Shown here piece after piece: positions 54,708 to 63,054 of a DNA stretch of 64,000 bases. The position numbers and the translations under genes are program-made. The stretch is from positions 124,001 through 188,000 of the forward strand of contig CAVTCJ010000003.1 of the NCBI GenBank assembly GCA_963733145.1, written 5' to 3'. How positions within the stretch are numbered: position 1 is the stretch's first letter; every line of letters starts with the position of its first letter. The DNA is from JAHIKV01 sp963733145 (GTDB lineage: Bacteria; Planctomycetota; Planctomycetia; Pirellulales; Thermoguttaceae). The notes beneath the pieces were generated by a model that had not been told where the DNA came from, did not search any database, and was given only the letters and a program-made list of their open reading frames with translations.

Positions 54708-54980
54708 TTACGACGGCAGTTCGTACATCCCCTGGCCCGCCCGTTTGAGCTTTCCCTGCCGGGCAAGCTCTTCCCAGACGGTCGGCGGATACTGGTCGGG
54801 CGGGGTGATGGCCACGATGCCCGACGGCCGGCCGCTGCTCATCGGCCCCACGCCGATCCGCGATTGATCGTCCAGGCAGGTGAGTTTCAAGCGTTTTTTG
54901 AAGGCCTTCAGCGCGGCCTTGAGCTCCTGGGGGTCCGGCTCGGAGTGGGGCAATTCGTGGCAGCCACAGCAATCGCACAT
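54708..54980 (-). CDS. Hypothetical protein with N-terminal CxCCxC
   Basis: 90 residues. The N-terminus M-C-D-C-C-G-C-H-E-L-P-H has a dense Cys/His cluster that could bind metal. The middle is helical and basic (E-L-K-A-A-L-K-A-F-K-K-R-L-K-L) and the C-terminus ends G-M-Y-E-L-P-S. Not recognised. Confidence 0.6.
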   Translation of the reverse strand: MCDCCGCHELPHSEPDPQELKAALKAFKKRLKLTCLDDQSRIGVGPMSSGRPSGIVAITPPDQYPPTVWEELARQGKLKRAGQGMYELPS

Positions 54981-55100
54981 GAGATGGGTCCTCGCAATTC
55001 GGGGTTAGATGTCATCTAATTTTCGCCGCGGCAGGCCGCCAATGCAAGCCCGGCGGGAAAATGCCGTCCGAATTCGTATCTCTTGCGGAAAGCGATCGAG

Positions 55101-55178
55101 GCTGGGACAAGCGAAGCGCTGTCCCACCAGTAACGGCGAAAAACATGGTGGGACAGCGCTTCGCTTGTCCCACCCTAC
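55101..55178. repeat. GTAGGGTGGGAC family palindrome, left end incomplete
   Basis: GCTGGGACAAGCGAAGCGCT lacks the first GTAGGG found in relatives; the right arm is complete and ends CCCACCCTAC. It lies in the 54981-55321 gap, which has no gene. Confidence 0.87.
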
Positions 55179-55321
55179 GATTCGCAAAACCGAAGTCTCG
55201 GTTATCAGCTCTGATTGACATTTCAAGGCGCCTTGATATGCTTGCGCGGGTTGCCGTCGTTTTGAGGAGGCATTGCCCCCCGTTTGGAAGCAATCAACAT
55301 CTTGACCCCGGAGGTGACGAG

Positions 55322-55952
55322 ATGAAACTGCAACGCATTATATGTGTGCTGGGCATGGCTGGCGCGTGCCTGCTGCTGTCCTCGTGCGGGGATTCGGAAA
55401 ACCCGCTGTCCGATCCGCTGAAGGCCAAACCGGACAAGCAGTTGGCCGGTATTTGGCGGCGCACTGATGATTCTAATGGCGTGGAATATTATCACGTGGG
55501 CCGCGCCGGTGGGAAGTTGCCGCCCGGCATAATGCGGGCGGTCGGTGTCGTTCATAACAAGGACGGCACGATCAACCCGCCCGAGGAAATGCTGTTGTTC
55601 TCCACAACAATCGGCGAAAAACATTTCCTCGAACTGTGTCGCTCCCAAGAATGAGGACAAGGACTTGCCCAAGTTTGACAAAGACGGCTGGAAACCGGAA
55701 CTCGTGAAAGGCTATTGCTTGGTGAAGTATGAAGTCAAGGGGGACTCGCTCCTTATTTGGATCATGGACGCCGACGCGCAACGCCGCGTCATCCAGTCGG
55801 GAAAGATCAAGGGCACTATCGATAAAGACGACAAGAGCGCGTTGAGATTCACCGACACCACAGAGAAACTGGCCGCGCTGCTAGCCTCGCCCGAAGGTGA
55901 CAAACTCTTCGACAAAGAGCCTACCATGCGTTACGAACGGGTGAGGCAGTGA
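55322..55952 (+). CDS. Hypothetical lipoprotein (one frameshift)
   Basis: ATG 55322 follows GAGG. The signal I-C-V-L-G-M-A-G-A-C-L-L-L-S-S-C has a lipobox with Cys at 22. The mature part begins D-P-L-K-A-K-P-D-K-Q-L-A-G-I-W-R-R, suggesting a lipocalin-like or ligand-binding fold (weak). The frame shifts near 55632; the second part (V-A-P-K-N-E-D-K-D-L-P-K-F-D-K-D-G-W) runs to 55952. About 209 residues in total. No function known. Confidence 0.7.
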
Positions 55953-56039
55953 ATGCCAGATGGGAAACGGTGCAATAGCCGGCGGCTGGGCTGCGCAAAA
56001 GGTGGAATGGATAACGTGATTGATATATCCGGTTTTTGT

Positions 56040-56275
56040 TCCTTGCGGTCGAGGCTGAATTGCCCCAACGGGGCTTCGGTTCTCCCAGCCCAGGGCAACG
56101 CCCTGGAGAAAGGGCGGACTTGACGAAGCGCGTTCGGCCCAACGGGCCAATCGTTCGGTGAGGAGGCAGACGGGAAAGGTTGGCCCCTTGGGCCGTCGGG
56201 CAATAACTTGCGTCCTCTCGCTCCCCAGGGCGATGCCCTGGGCTGGGAGAACGAAGGGCCTTCGGCCCACATACA
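56040..56275. repeat. Composite CCCAGGGC / GCCCTGGG palindromic element
   Basis: TCTCCCAGCCCAGGGCAACG and GATGCCCTGGGCTGGGAGAA form the main arms; GCCCCAACGGGGC and GGCCCAACGGGCC lie inside. Design and motifs resemble 35943-36217. It fills most of the 55953-56371 gap. Confidence 0.8.
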
Positions 56276-56371
56276 ATCCTGCCGCGTATGGAATAAAATA
56301 CATTCGCCTACAGCAAGAAAACCGGCCCCTTGTGCGCAGCCCAGCCGCCGGCTATTTGTTTCGGCTTCCCG

Positions 56372-58189
56372 CTACACCCCCGCCAACTCGTGCTCACGCG
56401 CCGGCGATTCGGAAGCGATGATCGGCAGCGCGGAGGAAGCGGATGACGCGGGTTGAGCGACCGGCTCGGCGCTGCGGCAAAGCGGCAGCTCGGGCCGATC
56501 GGCGACCGATGCGTTTCGCTCGCAGAAGGTGGGCGGCTCGTGCTTGAATCCGGCGGCCAGCCGCTTCTCTTCCTTGCGGATGCGGCCCAGCAGCCAGCGT
56601 CCGCCGACCGCGGACCAGAACCGCGACTTCCAGCCGAACTCGGCGTGCAGTTCCCGCAGCAGGGCCGAGAGCTTCGCGTGCATCTTCGGATCGCGGCGAT
56701 AGTAGAGCTTCGCCGCGGCGACCAGCACGGAGTAAGTGGTGGCCAGATCGCGGGCTTCCCAAGTGTAGCGGCGGCGGACGCAGGCGTCCGGATGGTTCTT
56801 GTAGCGCCGCCAGCCGGCCAGCGTGGTGCGGACGATCCGCACGGTGCTCGGCCCGTTGGCCTGGAAATCGCGGTCGAACGCCCGGATCATGATCTCGGCG
56901 GTCTGCTCGTCGTTTAAGGCCGGGTGGCGATAGTTGAGGATCGCCTGGCCGTGGATGTCGCTGGGGTTGTACTCGCTTTCGTCCTTCATCACACCGGCGG
57001 CCGAAAGCTGGGCGTGCAGGGGCGTGCCCGGCACCGGCGTATAGAGCATGAACTGGTGGAAGTCGGTGTCGTGCCGGACGGCGTGCTCGATGGCCTCGTC
57101 GATGTTCTCCGGCGTGTGGTTTTCCAGGCCGATGATCGTCGAGCCGAGGACACGAATGCCGTGCGATTGCAGCAGGCGGACCAGTTTGAAGGTGTCCGTG
57201 CCGGCCAGTTTCGAGTATTGGCTGTCGCGGCCTTCGATGCCCATCCAAACCCAGGAGATGCCCAGGCGGACGAGTTGCTCGATCGAGTAGGAGCGGAGCA
57301 CGTTGGCCGAGCTGAACACGTCGAGCGACCAGGACTTGCCGTGCCGTTCCATCAATTCCAGCAGCCGCAGGGCGCGGCGGCGGTGGAAGAGGAAGTTTTC
57401 GTCCATCATGAAGAACGAGCAGACGCCCATCTCGCGTTCGACCTGGCACATGACCTCGAACAGTTCGTCGCCGGTGCGGAAGAAATCGACCCATTTGCCC
57501 TTGCCGCCGAACATGGCCGAGGTGGAGCAGAAGTTGCAGCCCAGCGGGCAGCCGACGGAAGGGATGATCGTGGCGGCCACGTCTCCGGGGCGATCGGGAG
57601 TGGCCATACCCACGGTCCGCGTGCCGATGCCCGAGGCGATCATCGGATGCCGCAGCGGTTGGTTCTCGTCCTCGCCGAGGAATTGGCGGAACCAGCGGAC
57701 GCCCTCGCCGCGGACGATGTGGTCGGCGTCGATCCGCTCGTCCAAGTCGGGGATGTTGGCGATGTGCCCGCCGACGACGATCTCGGCGTCCGGCTGATAC
57801 TGCCGGATCAGCTCGCACATTTTCTTGACTTTGAATTGGTTGGGAATGATCGAGGTGATGCCGATCACGTCGTACTGGTGAGTTTTCAGTTCCTCGACGA
57901 AGCGGTCGAGCGTGGGGAAATCGAGCACCACGCAGGGAGCGGCGATGTTCGCCTGGATCAGCATCAGTCCCCAACTGCGATGAAACATCCGCAGCGAGAA
58001 CGCCCCCTGGGTCCGCGTGACTTGATTATGGTAAAGCTCCATCGGATTCATCCGACGGCTGCCGTACTCGTCGTCCTCGCCGTAAGGACCGAAAACGCTG
58101 GCCAGCAACACTCGGGCGTTCGATCCGGCTGGGTGCGCGATGGGCGAACAATGGTGGGCGGGTTCAATGGGCAGAAAATGCGATTTCAC
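56372..58189 (-). CDS. Cobalamin-binding radical SAM protein
   Basis: 605 residues. Residues about 25-190 are a B12-binding Rossmann domain (I-G-I-T-S-I-I-P-N-Q, I-V-V-G-G-H-I-A-N-I-P). The radical SAM barrel starts with C214-P-L-G-C218-N-F-C221, which binds the 4Fe-4S cluster; the C-terminus beyond 480 is a helical extension with a low-complexity end. Such enzymes methylate unactivated carbons or rearrange substrates (for example hopanoid and bacteriochlorophyll methylases). The substrate is not shown by context. No frameshift in 1.8 kb. Confidence 0.9.
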   Translation of the reverse strand: MKSHFLPIEPAHHCSPIAHPAGSNARVLLASVFGPYGEDDEYGSRRMNPMELYHNQVTRTQGAFSLRMFHRSWGLMLIQANIAAPCVVLDFPTLDRFVEELKTHQYDVIGITSIIPNQFKVKKMCELIRQYQPDAEIVVGGHIANIPDLDERIDADHIVRGEGVRWFRQFLGEDENQPLRHPMIASGIGTRTVGMATPDRPGDVAATIIPSVGCPLGCNFCSTSAMFGGKGKWVDFFRTGDELFEVMCQVEREMGVCSFFMMDENFLFHRRRALRLLELMERHGKSWSLDVFSSANVLRSYSIEQLVRLGISWVWMGIEGRDSQYSKLAGTDTFKLVRLLQSHGIRVLGSTIIGLENHTPENIDEAIEHAVRHDTDFHQFMLYTPVPGTPLHAQLSAAGVMKDESEYNPSDIHGQAILNYRHPALNDEQTAEIMIRAFDRDFQANGPSTVRIVRTTLAGWRRYKNHPDACVRRRYTWEARDLATTYSVLVAAAKLYYRRDPKMHAKLSALLRELHAEFGWKSRFWSAVGGRWLLGRIRKEEKRLAAGFKHEPPTFCERNASVADRPELPLCRSAEPVAQPASSASSALPIIASESPAREHELAGV

Positions 58190-58418
58190 TTGTGTCGGGC
58201 TCCAATAAAATTGTCTGCTTCTTCTCTTTCCCTGCTAAAGTATAAGGTTTTTCGTCCTGTTCCCAATGGCCACAGTGTATTCGTTGTGTAATAGCTCGGT
58301 AATAGTTTGAGGGAGGCCCCGGAAAAATCACATCCGCACCCGGTTTGAGGGGGCGAGACTTCGGTTCAAATGGCCGCCTCTGGTGAAATCGGTCCCAAAA
58401 CGGTGCAGTAAATTAGTA

Positions 58419-58532
58419 TCTGTTGCGGAAGGTAGGGTGGGTCAAGCGAAGCGCAGCCCCACCATCGTTTTTCCCGCAGTTGGTGGGGCTGCGCTTCGCT
58501 TGACCCACCCTACACGGATTTTCCGCAACAGA
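58419..58532. repeat. Nested palindrome: TCTGTTGCGGAA arms around a GTAGGGTGGGTC element
   Basis: Outer TCTGTTGCGGAA / TTCCGCAACAGA enclose the complete element GTAGGGTGGGTCAAGCGAAG and its inverse (58432-58513). The rest of 58190-58550 shows no gene. Confidence 0.9.
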
Positions 58533-58549
58533 AACAAACTACAATCTGC

Positions 58550-58587
58550 TTGAACGGACTGCTCTGCCCGCTTATAATGCCCATTAT
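58550..58587 (+). promoter_or_regulatory. Promoter and operator-like dyad of the DUF4160/DUF2442 pair
   Basis: TTGAAC and a perfect TATAAT are 17 bases apart (58550-58555, 58573-58578). The palindrome ATAATG-CC-CATTAT (58574-58587) covers the -10 box, suggesting autoregulation. The first start codon is 12 bases later. Confidence 0.7.
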
Positions 58588-58598
58588 GGAGACCCGGG

Positions 58599-58868
58599 AT
58601 GAGTCCAAGGGTATTAGCGTCGCGCGATCTGATTTTCTGGTTTCACAGCCACGACGCCCTTCACGAAAATCGGGCAAGCGTACACGTGGGCAAAGGTTCG
58701 CAGGACGATTTCAACGACGCCAAGGTCTGGCTCGATCCGGAGATAGAAGTCGCCCGCGCCGGTCGCACTTTGCGGCAGCAGGAATTGAACCGGGCGTTGC
58801 AGATCATCGAAGAACATCGCGCCTATTTGCGGGAGCAATGGCATGCCTACAGAGACCGAGCGAATTGA
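58599..58868 (+). CDS. DUF4160-family protein (toxin-like)
   Basis: 89 residues. The DUF4160 pattern is visible: F-W-F-H-S-H-D ... A-S-V-H-V-G-K-G near the N-terminus, E-I-E-V-A-R-A-G in the middle and a helical end I-I-E-E-H-R-A-Y-L-R-E-Q-W. DUF4160 and DUF2442 genes are commonly paired and are regarded as a putative TA system. It overlaps the next gene by 26 bases. Confidence 0.85.
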   Translation: MSPRVLASRDLIFWFHSHDALHENRASVHVGKGSQDDFNDAKVWLDPEIEVARAGRTLRQQELNRALQIIEEHRAYLREQWHAYRDRAN

Positions 58869-59181
58869 AGGGTCCGCCGACGTAACGTTCTACAGCGTGC
58901 GGTATCCGATCTCCGCGTACACTTTTCCCGAGGACGCCCGCATCCGCGGCGTGCGTTTCGACGAAAAGCAGATGCACCTCGATTTGACCGACGGCCGGGT
59001 GCTGTCGGTGCCGCTGTGGTGGATACCCACCCTCTACAACGCGCCGCCGGAAGAGCGCGAGAAATACGAGTTGGACCGCACCGGCACGAAAGTGATCTGG
59101 GATCCCGACCGCTGCGCCATCAACGACGAAGTCCGGCTGGATGACTATCTGAATGGGCCTGGCCCGGCGAAAGTCGAGTAG
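58843..59181 (+). CDS. DUF2442-family protein (antitoxin-like)
   Basis: 112 residues. V-R-F-D-E-K-Q-M-H-L-D-L-T-D-G-R-V-L-S-V-P-L-W-W-I-P-T-L is the DUF2442 signature. It is coupled to the DUF4160 gene by overlap. The dyad over the promoter could be its binding site (inference). Confidence 0.87.
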   Translation: MPTETERIEGSADVTFYSVRYPISAYTFPEDARIRGVRFDEKQMHLDLTDGRVLSVPLWWIPTLYNAPPEEREKYELDRTGTKVIWDPDRCAINDEVRLDDYLNGPGPAKVE

Positions 59182-59292
59182 AACCGGCGCGCTACACGAC
59201 GCTTATATGTTTAGCAGTTCAACGTCTCGCCGTTCCAATCCTCATCGCAAGAGATACACGAAGAGGCCCAACGTGAATGAGGCGGCGTATTC

Positions 59293-60230
59293 ATGCCATC
59301 ACGACGTTCACTAAGCACGCCGATTCTGTTGGCCATCGGCATGATCGTTCTGCTGATCGTGTTGACGGTCGGCTGGGTGCTGCTGGCGGTCTTCGGGCGC
59401 AAGAGAGCGCCCGCCACTCCGGCGTCTACTGGGCCTTGCTGACCATCGGCTCGACCTTCATCCTCCTGCTGCTGGTCGGCGTGGTCCTCTACCTGATCCT
59501 GTCGATCAAGGCCATCAACCTCACGCGGCGGCAGTCGAACTTCATCGACAGCGTGACCCACGAGTTGAAATCGCCGATCGCCTCGATGAAACTCTACCTG
59601 CAAACGCTCAGCCGGCTCCAGGTCGATCAGCAGGTGCAGGCCGACTTCCATCGCTCGATGCTCGAGGACCTCGAACGGCTCGATCGCCTCATCAACCAGA
59701 TGCTCGAGGCCGGACGGCTCGACGCCGAACGCTCGGACGAGGACGTCGAGGAGGTCGAACTGGCCGGGCTGCTACGCGATTGCACGGCGGCGGTCGCCAT
59801 GAACTACCGCGTCCCGGCCGACACGGTCCGGCTCGAACTGACGCCGAGCATCGTCATCGCGCGGCGCATGGACCTGGACGTCGTCTTCCGCAACCTGATC
59901 GACAACGCGGTGAAGTACGCGGGCACACCGCCGCGGGTCGAAGTCAGCCTCCGGCCGACGGACGGCGGCCGGGTGGTCGTGCGGATCGCCGACAATGGAC
60001 ATGGAATTCCGCTGCACCTGCGGCGGAAGATTTTCGGCCGCTTCGTCCGGCTGGGGCTGGAACTGGAGCGGAAAAAGCCCGGCACCGGGCTGGGATTGTA
60101 CATCGCTCGAACGCTGGTCCGCAACCTCCGCGGCTCGATCCGCGTCCACGACCCCGACGCCGGGCCGGGAACCGTCTTCGAGGTGCATCTGCCGGGAAGG
60201 ACTGTAGCACAGCCGCCCTCGGCTGTGTGA
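59293..60230 (+). CDS. Membrane sensor histidine kinase (one N-terminal frameshift)
   Basis: ATG 59293 gives M-P-S-R-R-S and a first helix (I-L-L-A-I-G-M-I-V-L-L-I-V-L). The frame shifts near 59400; the main frame continues with a second helix (F-I-L-L-L-L-V-G-V-V-L-Y-L) and the kinase core: S-V-T-H-E-L-K-S-P-I-A (H-box), D-N-A-V-K-Y-A (N), D-N-G-H-G-I-P (G1) and G-T-G-L-G-L-Y-I-A-R (G2). There is almost no periplasmic sensor. The last residues, T-V-A-Q-P-P-S-A-V, and the stop are encoded by a repeat. Its partner regulator follows. Confidence 0.9.
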
Positions 60231-60286
60231 CGACTGGATTATACTGCCACAATCTGGATTACACGGCCGAGGGCGGCCAGGCTACA
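60203..60286. repeat. TGTAGCACAGCCGCCCTCGG palindromic repeat, supplies the kinase stop
   Basis: TGTAGCACAGCCGCCCTCGG and ACGGCCGAGGGCGGCC..GCTACA are inverse arms. It encodes the kinase end and its TGA (60228-60230). It shares its core with the MITE at 28418-28522. Confidence 0.87.
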
Positions 60287-60299
60287 ATAATTTGCAATC

Positions 60300-61040
60300 A
60301 TGCCCCAAAACGAGCACATCCTGGTCGTCGAGGACGAAGAGCACTTGGCGGCGGGCATCAAGTACAACCTGCTGGCCGAGGGCTACCGCGTGACCACCGT
60401 CGGCGACGGTCCGGCGGCGCTCGGCTTCCTCCGCGAAAACCCCGACGCGGTCGATCTGGTGATCCTCGATCTGATGCTGCCGGGGATGAGCGGCTATGCG
60501 GTTTGCGAGGCGCTGCGGGCGTTCGACATGGACACGCCCGTGCTGATTCTCACCGCCCGGACCCTCACCGAGGACCGCACCCGCGGCTTCGACGCGGGGG
60601 CCAATCAATATCTGACCAAGCCCTTCGACCTGGAGGAGTTTCTCAGCCGGATCAAGAACCTGCTCTGCTTCCACGGCCGGCAGGAGCGGCAGCAGCGGCG
60701 GAAGCAGGCAGCCGGTCATCCGTTGTTCGAGTTCGCCGACGCCCAAGTGAACTTCGAGACTTTCGAGGTGACCGTCCGCGGCGAGCCGGTCCGCCTGACG
60801 CAACTCGAATTGACGCTGCTGCGTTACTTCGTGGACAACGAGGGCCGGGTGATTCCCCGCGGCGAGTTGCTGGAAAACGTGTGGGGCATGCCCGGCACGA
60901 TCAACACCCGCGCCCCCGACCAATTCATCCGCCGGCTGCGGAAGACGTTCGAGCCGGACCCCGCCCAACCCCGCCACTTCCTCACCATCCGCGACGCCGG
61001 CTACCGTTTCGTGGCCGTGCCGGAAGGGGCCGAAGTGTGA
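60300..61040 (+). CDS. OmpR/PhoB-type response regulator
   Basis: 246 residues. The receiver domain has E11-D12, the phosphorylation site D57 in V-I-L-D-L-M-L-P-G, T85 and K107 (L-T-K-P-F). The winged-helix effector domain (about 145-240) has L-T-Q-L-E-L-T-L-L-R-Y-F and the recognition region I-N-T-R-A-P-D-Q-F-I-R-R-L-R-K. It regulates transcription with the kinase upstream, 69 bases away. Target genes cannot be inferred. Confidence 0.94.
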   Translation: MPQNEHILVVEDEEHLAAGIKYNLLAEGYRVTTVGDGPAALGFLRENPDAVDLVILDLMLPGMSGYAVCEALRAFDMDTPVLILTARTLTEDRTRGFDAGANQYLTKPFDLEEFLSRIKNLLCFHGRQERQQRRKQAAGHPLFEFADAQVNFETFEVTVRGEPVRLTQLELTLLRYFVDNEGRVIPRGELLENVWGMPGTINTRAPDQFIRRLRKTFEPDPAQPRHFLTIRDAGYRFVAVPEGAEV

Positions 61041-61042
61041 CG

Positions 61043-61128
61043 GTCTTAGGTCTTGGGTCTTAGCCGCGAGTGTCGATGCTGGGGCCAAGACCCAAGATCC
61101 AAGACCTAAGCCCTAAGACCCAAGACCT
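61043..61128. repeat. CTAAGACCCAAG short-period repeat
   Basis: GTCTTAGGTCTTGGGTCTTA is followed after a short gap by CCAAGACCCAAGATCCAAGA and further units. Same family as 390-454. Confidence 0.8.
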
Positions 61129-61134
61129 GCCCGC

Positions 61135-61854
61135 TCAACTCCGCCGCGAGAGGAACAACTGCACGATGTACCAGAACAGCAAGGCGACCGCCGAGAACAG
61201 CGCCAACGCCGCCGCCACGTGCTGGCCGATCCGATAATGGTGCATCACGTTCGACGTGTCGTAGAGAATATAGCCGCAGGCCAGGGCGATCATCGCGTAA
61301 GTGAAGATCGGACCCAGGGTGAAATTGAACAGCAGGGCGACGACGATCAAGCCCATCGCCGCAAAGCCGCCGAAGATCAACACTGTCCGCAAGAAGGAAA
61401 AATCCTTCCGCGTGACAAACACGACCGCGGTCAGAACACCGAACAATGCGAGCGTGGCGACGGCGGCCGACGTGATGATGTTCGGATCGACGGTTTGGGC
61501 CATGAACAGCAAGGGGACGAAGATCACCGCCTCGGCGACGACGTACAGCCCCAGGCCCATGTACTGCTTGGTCATGCTGACGGCCGAAAGGGCCCAACTA
61601 TTGGCGATGTAACTGACGGCCATGAACAGCCCGAGCACGACCAGCCAGCCGATGTTGCCGTGGCCGATCATGGTGCGCGTCAGAGTTTCGGCGATGGGCA
61701 GATTCAGCAGCACGGCCTCCAGGACGACGAACAGGCCGATGGCCCCGGCCAGGTGCAGATAGGTTTTCGTGATAAAGTCGGTACGCTCGTCGGCGGCGGC
61801 CTGCGCGGCAAAAGTGCTCATCGGCGACGGAAACTGGTTTTCGGCTGAGTTCAT
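61135..61854 (-). CDS. Bax inhibitor-1/YccA family membrane protein
   Basis: 239 residues from ATG 61854; an upstream in-frame start is not conserved. Seven hydrophobic helices with the BI-1 pattern: a soluble N-terminus, T-Y-L-H-L-A-G-A-I-G-L-F, then Y-D-T-S-N-V-M-H-H-Y, whose Asp is the conserved channel gate residue of the family. Known relatives leak Ca2+ in a pH-dependent way. Confidence 0.92.
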   Translation of the reverse strand: MNSAENQFPSPMSTFAAQAAADERTDFITKTYLHLAGAIGLFVVLEAVLLNLPIAETLTRTMIGHGNIGWLVVLGLFMAVSYIANSWALSAVSMTKQYMGLGLYVVAEAVIFVPLLFMAQTVDPNIITSAAVATLALFGVLTAVVFVTRKDFSFLRTVLIFGGFAAMGLIVVALLFNFTLGPIFTYAMIALACGYILYDTSNVMHHYRIGQHVAAALALFSAVALLFWYIVQLFLSRRS

Positions 61855-62087
61855 CGGAATGCCCTTTGTATTCGAGTGTGGGCGGACTGTGGACCTCCAT
61901 ACCCCGGACGGACCGCTTTCGACCATCCGCAGAAATTATAGCTCAAAGGGCGTTTCGGGAAAGACATCCCCCCGACTCCTCGAACGGAAACGCCAAGAAA
62001 GCTATTGTTGAGTACGGAAAACCGCCGTAACAAGGCGCCCTAACCGATTGCGGTATTGTAGGAGGCGACTCCCATCGCCGCCGTCCC

Positions 62088-62942
62088 ATGCAACACGAGC
62101 AATTCCAACTCCACGCCGAAGTCGAGGACCGACACTGGTGGTTCGTCGCCCGGCGGCGGATTCTCTGCCGGCTGATCGAAGAGCTCCTGCCGCCCGACCC
62201 GGCGGCGACCGTGGTGGACGTGGGCTGCGGGACCGGCGGAAACATCGCCGCGCTGGCCGGCCGCTATCGCTGCGTGGGCATCGACACCTCGGCCGAGGCG
62301 ATCGAATTGGCCCGGCAGAGGTTTCCGCAGGTGCAATTCATCGCCGGCCGCGCCCCGCAAGACCTGGGCGGATTGGCCGGCGAGGCCCGGCTGGTCATGC
62401 TGACCGACGTGCTGGAACACGTCGCCGACGACCGGGCGATGTTCGCCGAGCTTTTCGCGGCGGCCGCTCCGGGCTGCTGCTTCCTCGTCACCGTCCCAGC
62501 CGACATGTCGCTCTGGAGCGAGCACGACGAATCGTTCGGCCACTATCGCCGCTACGACCCAGACCAACTAGCAGACGTTTGGAAGGACCTGCCGGCAACG
62601 ACCTTGCTGCTTTCCTATTTTAACTCCCGGCTGTTGCCCCTCGTGCGGCTATCGCGGGCGTGGAGTCGCCGTCGCGGCCGCTCCGCCGGTCGGGCAGGCA
62701 CCGATTTCTGGCTCCCCAACCGCCCGGTAAACTCGCTCCTGACCGCCCTCTTCGCCGGCGAGTCGAAGCGGCTGAGCGCGGCCCTTCGTCGGCGGATTCA
62801 GGACCCCCGTAGGTTATGCTTTAGCATAACGCCTCCCGATGGATCCAGCATTGAAGGAACCGATGTTATGCTAAAGCATAACCTACCGGCATATCGTGCG
62901 GGGGTCAGCCTGGTGGCCATCGTCCGGCGAGAAGCGGAATAG
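62088..62942 (+). CDS. SAM-dependent methyltransferase with in-frame palindromic insert
   Basis: 284 residues. A class I Rossmann methyltransferase: V-V-D-V-G-C-G-T-G-G-N (SAM motif I), C-V-G-I-D-T-S at strand 2 and L-T-D-V-L-E-H-V at motif II. The N-terminal H-W-W-F-V-A-R-R resembles methyltransferases encoded near cell-surface glycan or polyprenyl genes. The insert of 26 residues encoded by 62809-62886 lies near the C-terminus, between I-Q-D-P-R and A-Y-R-A-G-V-S-L-V-A-I-V. Substrate unknown. Confidence 0.88.
   Translation: MQHEQFQLHAEVEDRHWWFVARRRILCRLIEELLPPDPAATVVDVGCGTGGNIAALAGRYRCVGIDTSAEAIELARQRFPQVQFIAGRAPQDLGGLAGEARLVMLTDVLEHVADDRAMFAELFAAAAPGCCFLVTVPADMSLWSEHDESFGHYRRYDPDQLADVWKDLPATTLLLSYFNSRLLPLVRLSRAWSRRRGRSAGRAGTDFWLPNRPVNSLLTALFAGESKRLSAALRRRIQDPRRLCFSITPPDGSSIEGTDVMLKHNLPAYRAGVSLVAIVRREAE
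62809..62886. repeat. 78-bp palindromic element inside the methyltransferase gene, frame-neutral
   Basis: GTAGGTTATGCTTTAGCATA and its inverse bound the element; each arm itself contains the palindrome GTTATGCT-TT-AGCATAAC. Length is exactly 26 codons and no stop occurs in frame. Confidence 0.95.
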
Positions 62943-62977
62943 GCGGCAATTCTATACACGCTGGCCTCATTTAGCCC

Positions 62978-63037
62978 CCCGTGAATACACGGGGGGCAGA
63001 GCGGTGAGAAAACACCGGACCATACCCCCGGTGTATT
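62978..63037. repeat. Two hairpins between convergent genes
   Basis: CCCCCCGTGAATACACGGGG and ACCGGACCATACCCCCGGT can fold in the 110-base gap between two genes that converge. They may help end transcription, but no T run follows. Confidence 0.5.
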
Positions 63038-63054
63038 GTAGTAAAACCACCCGC

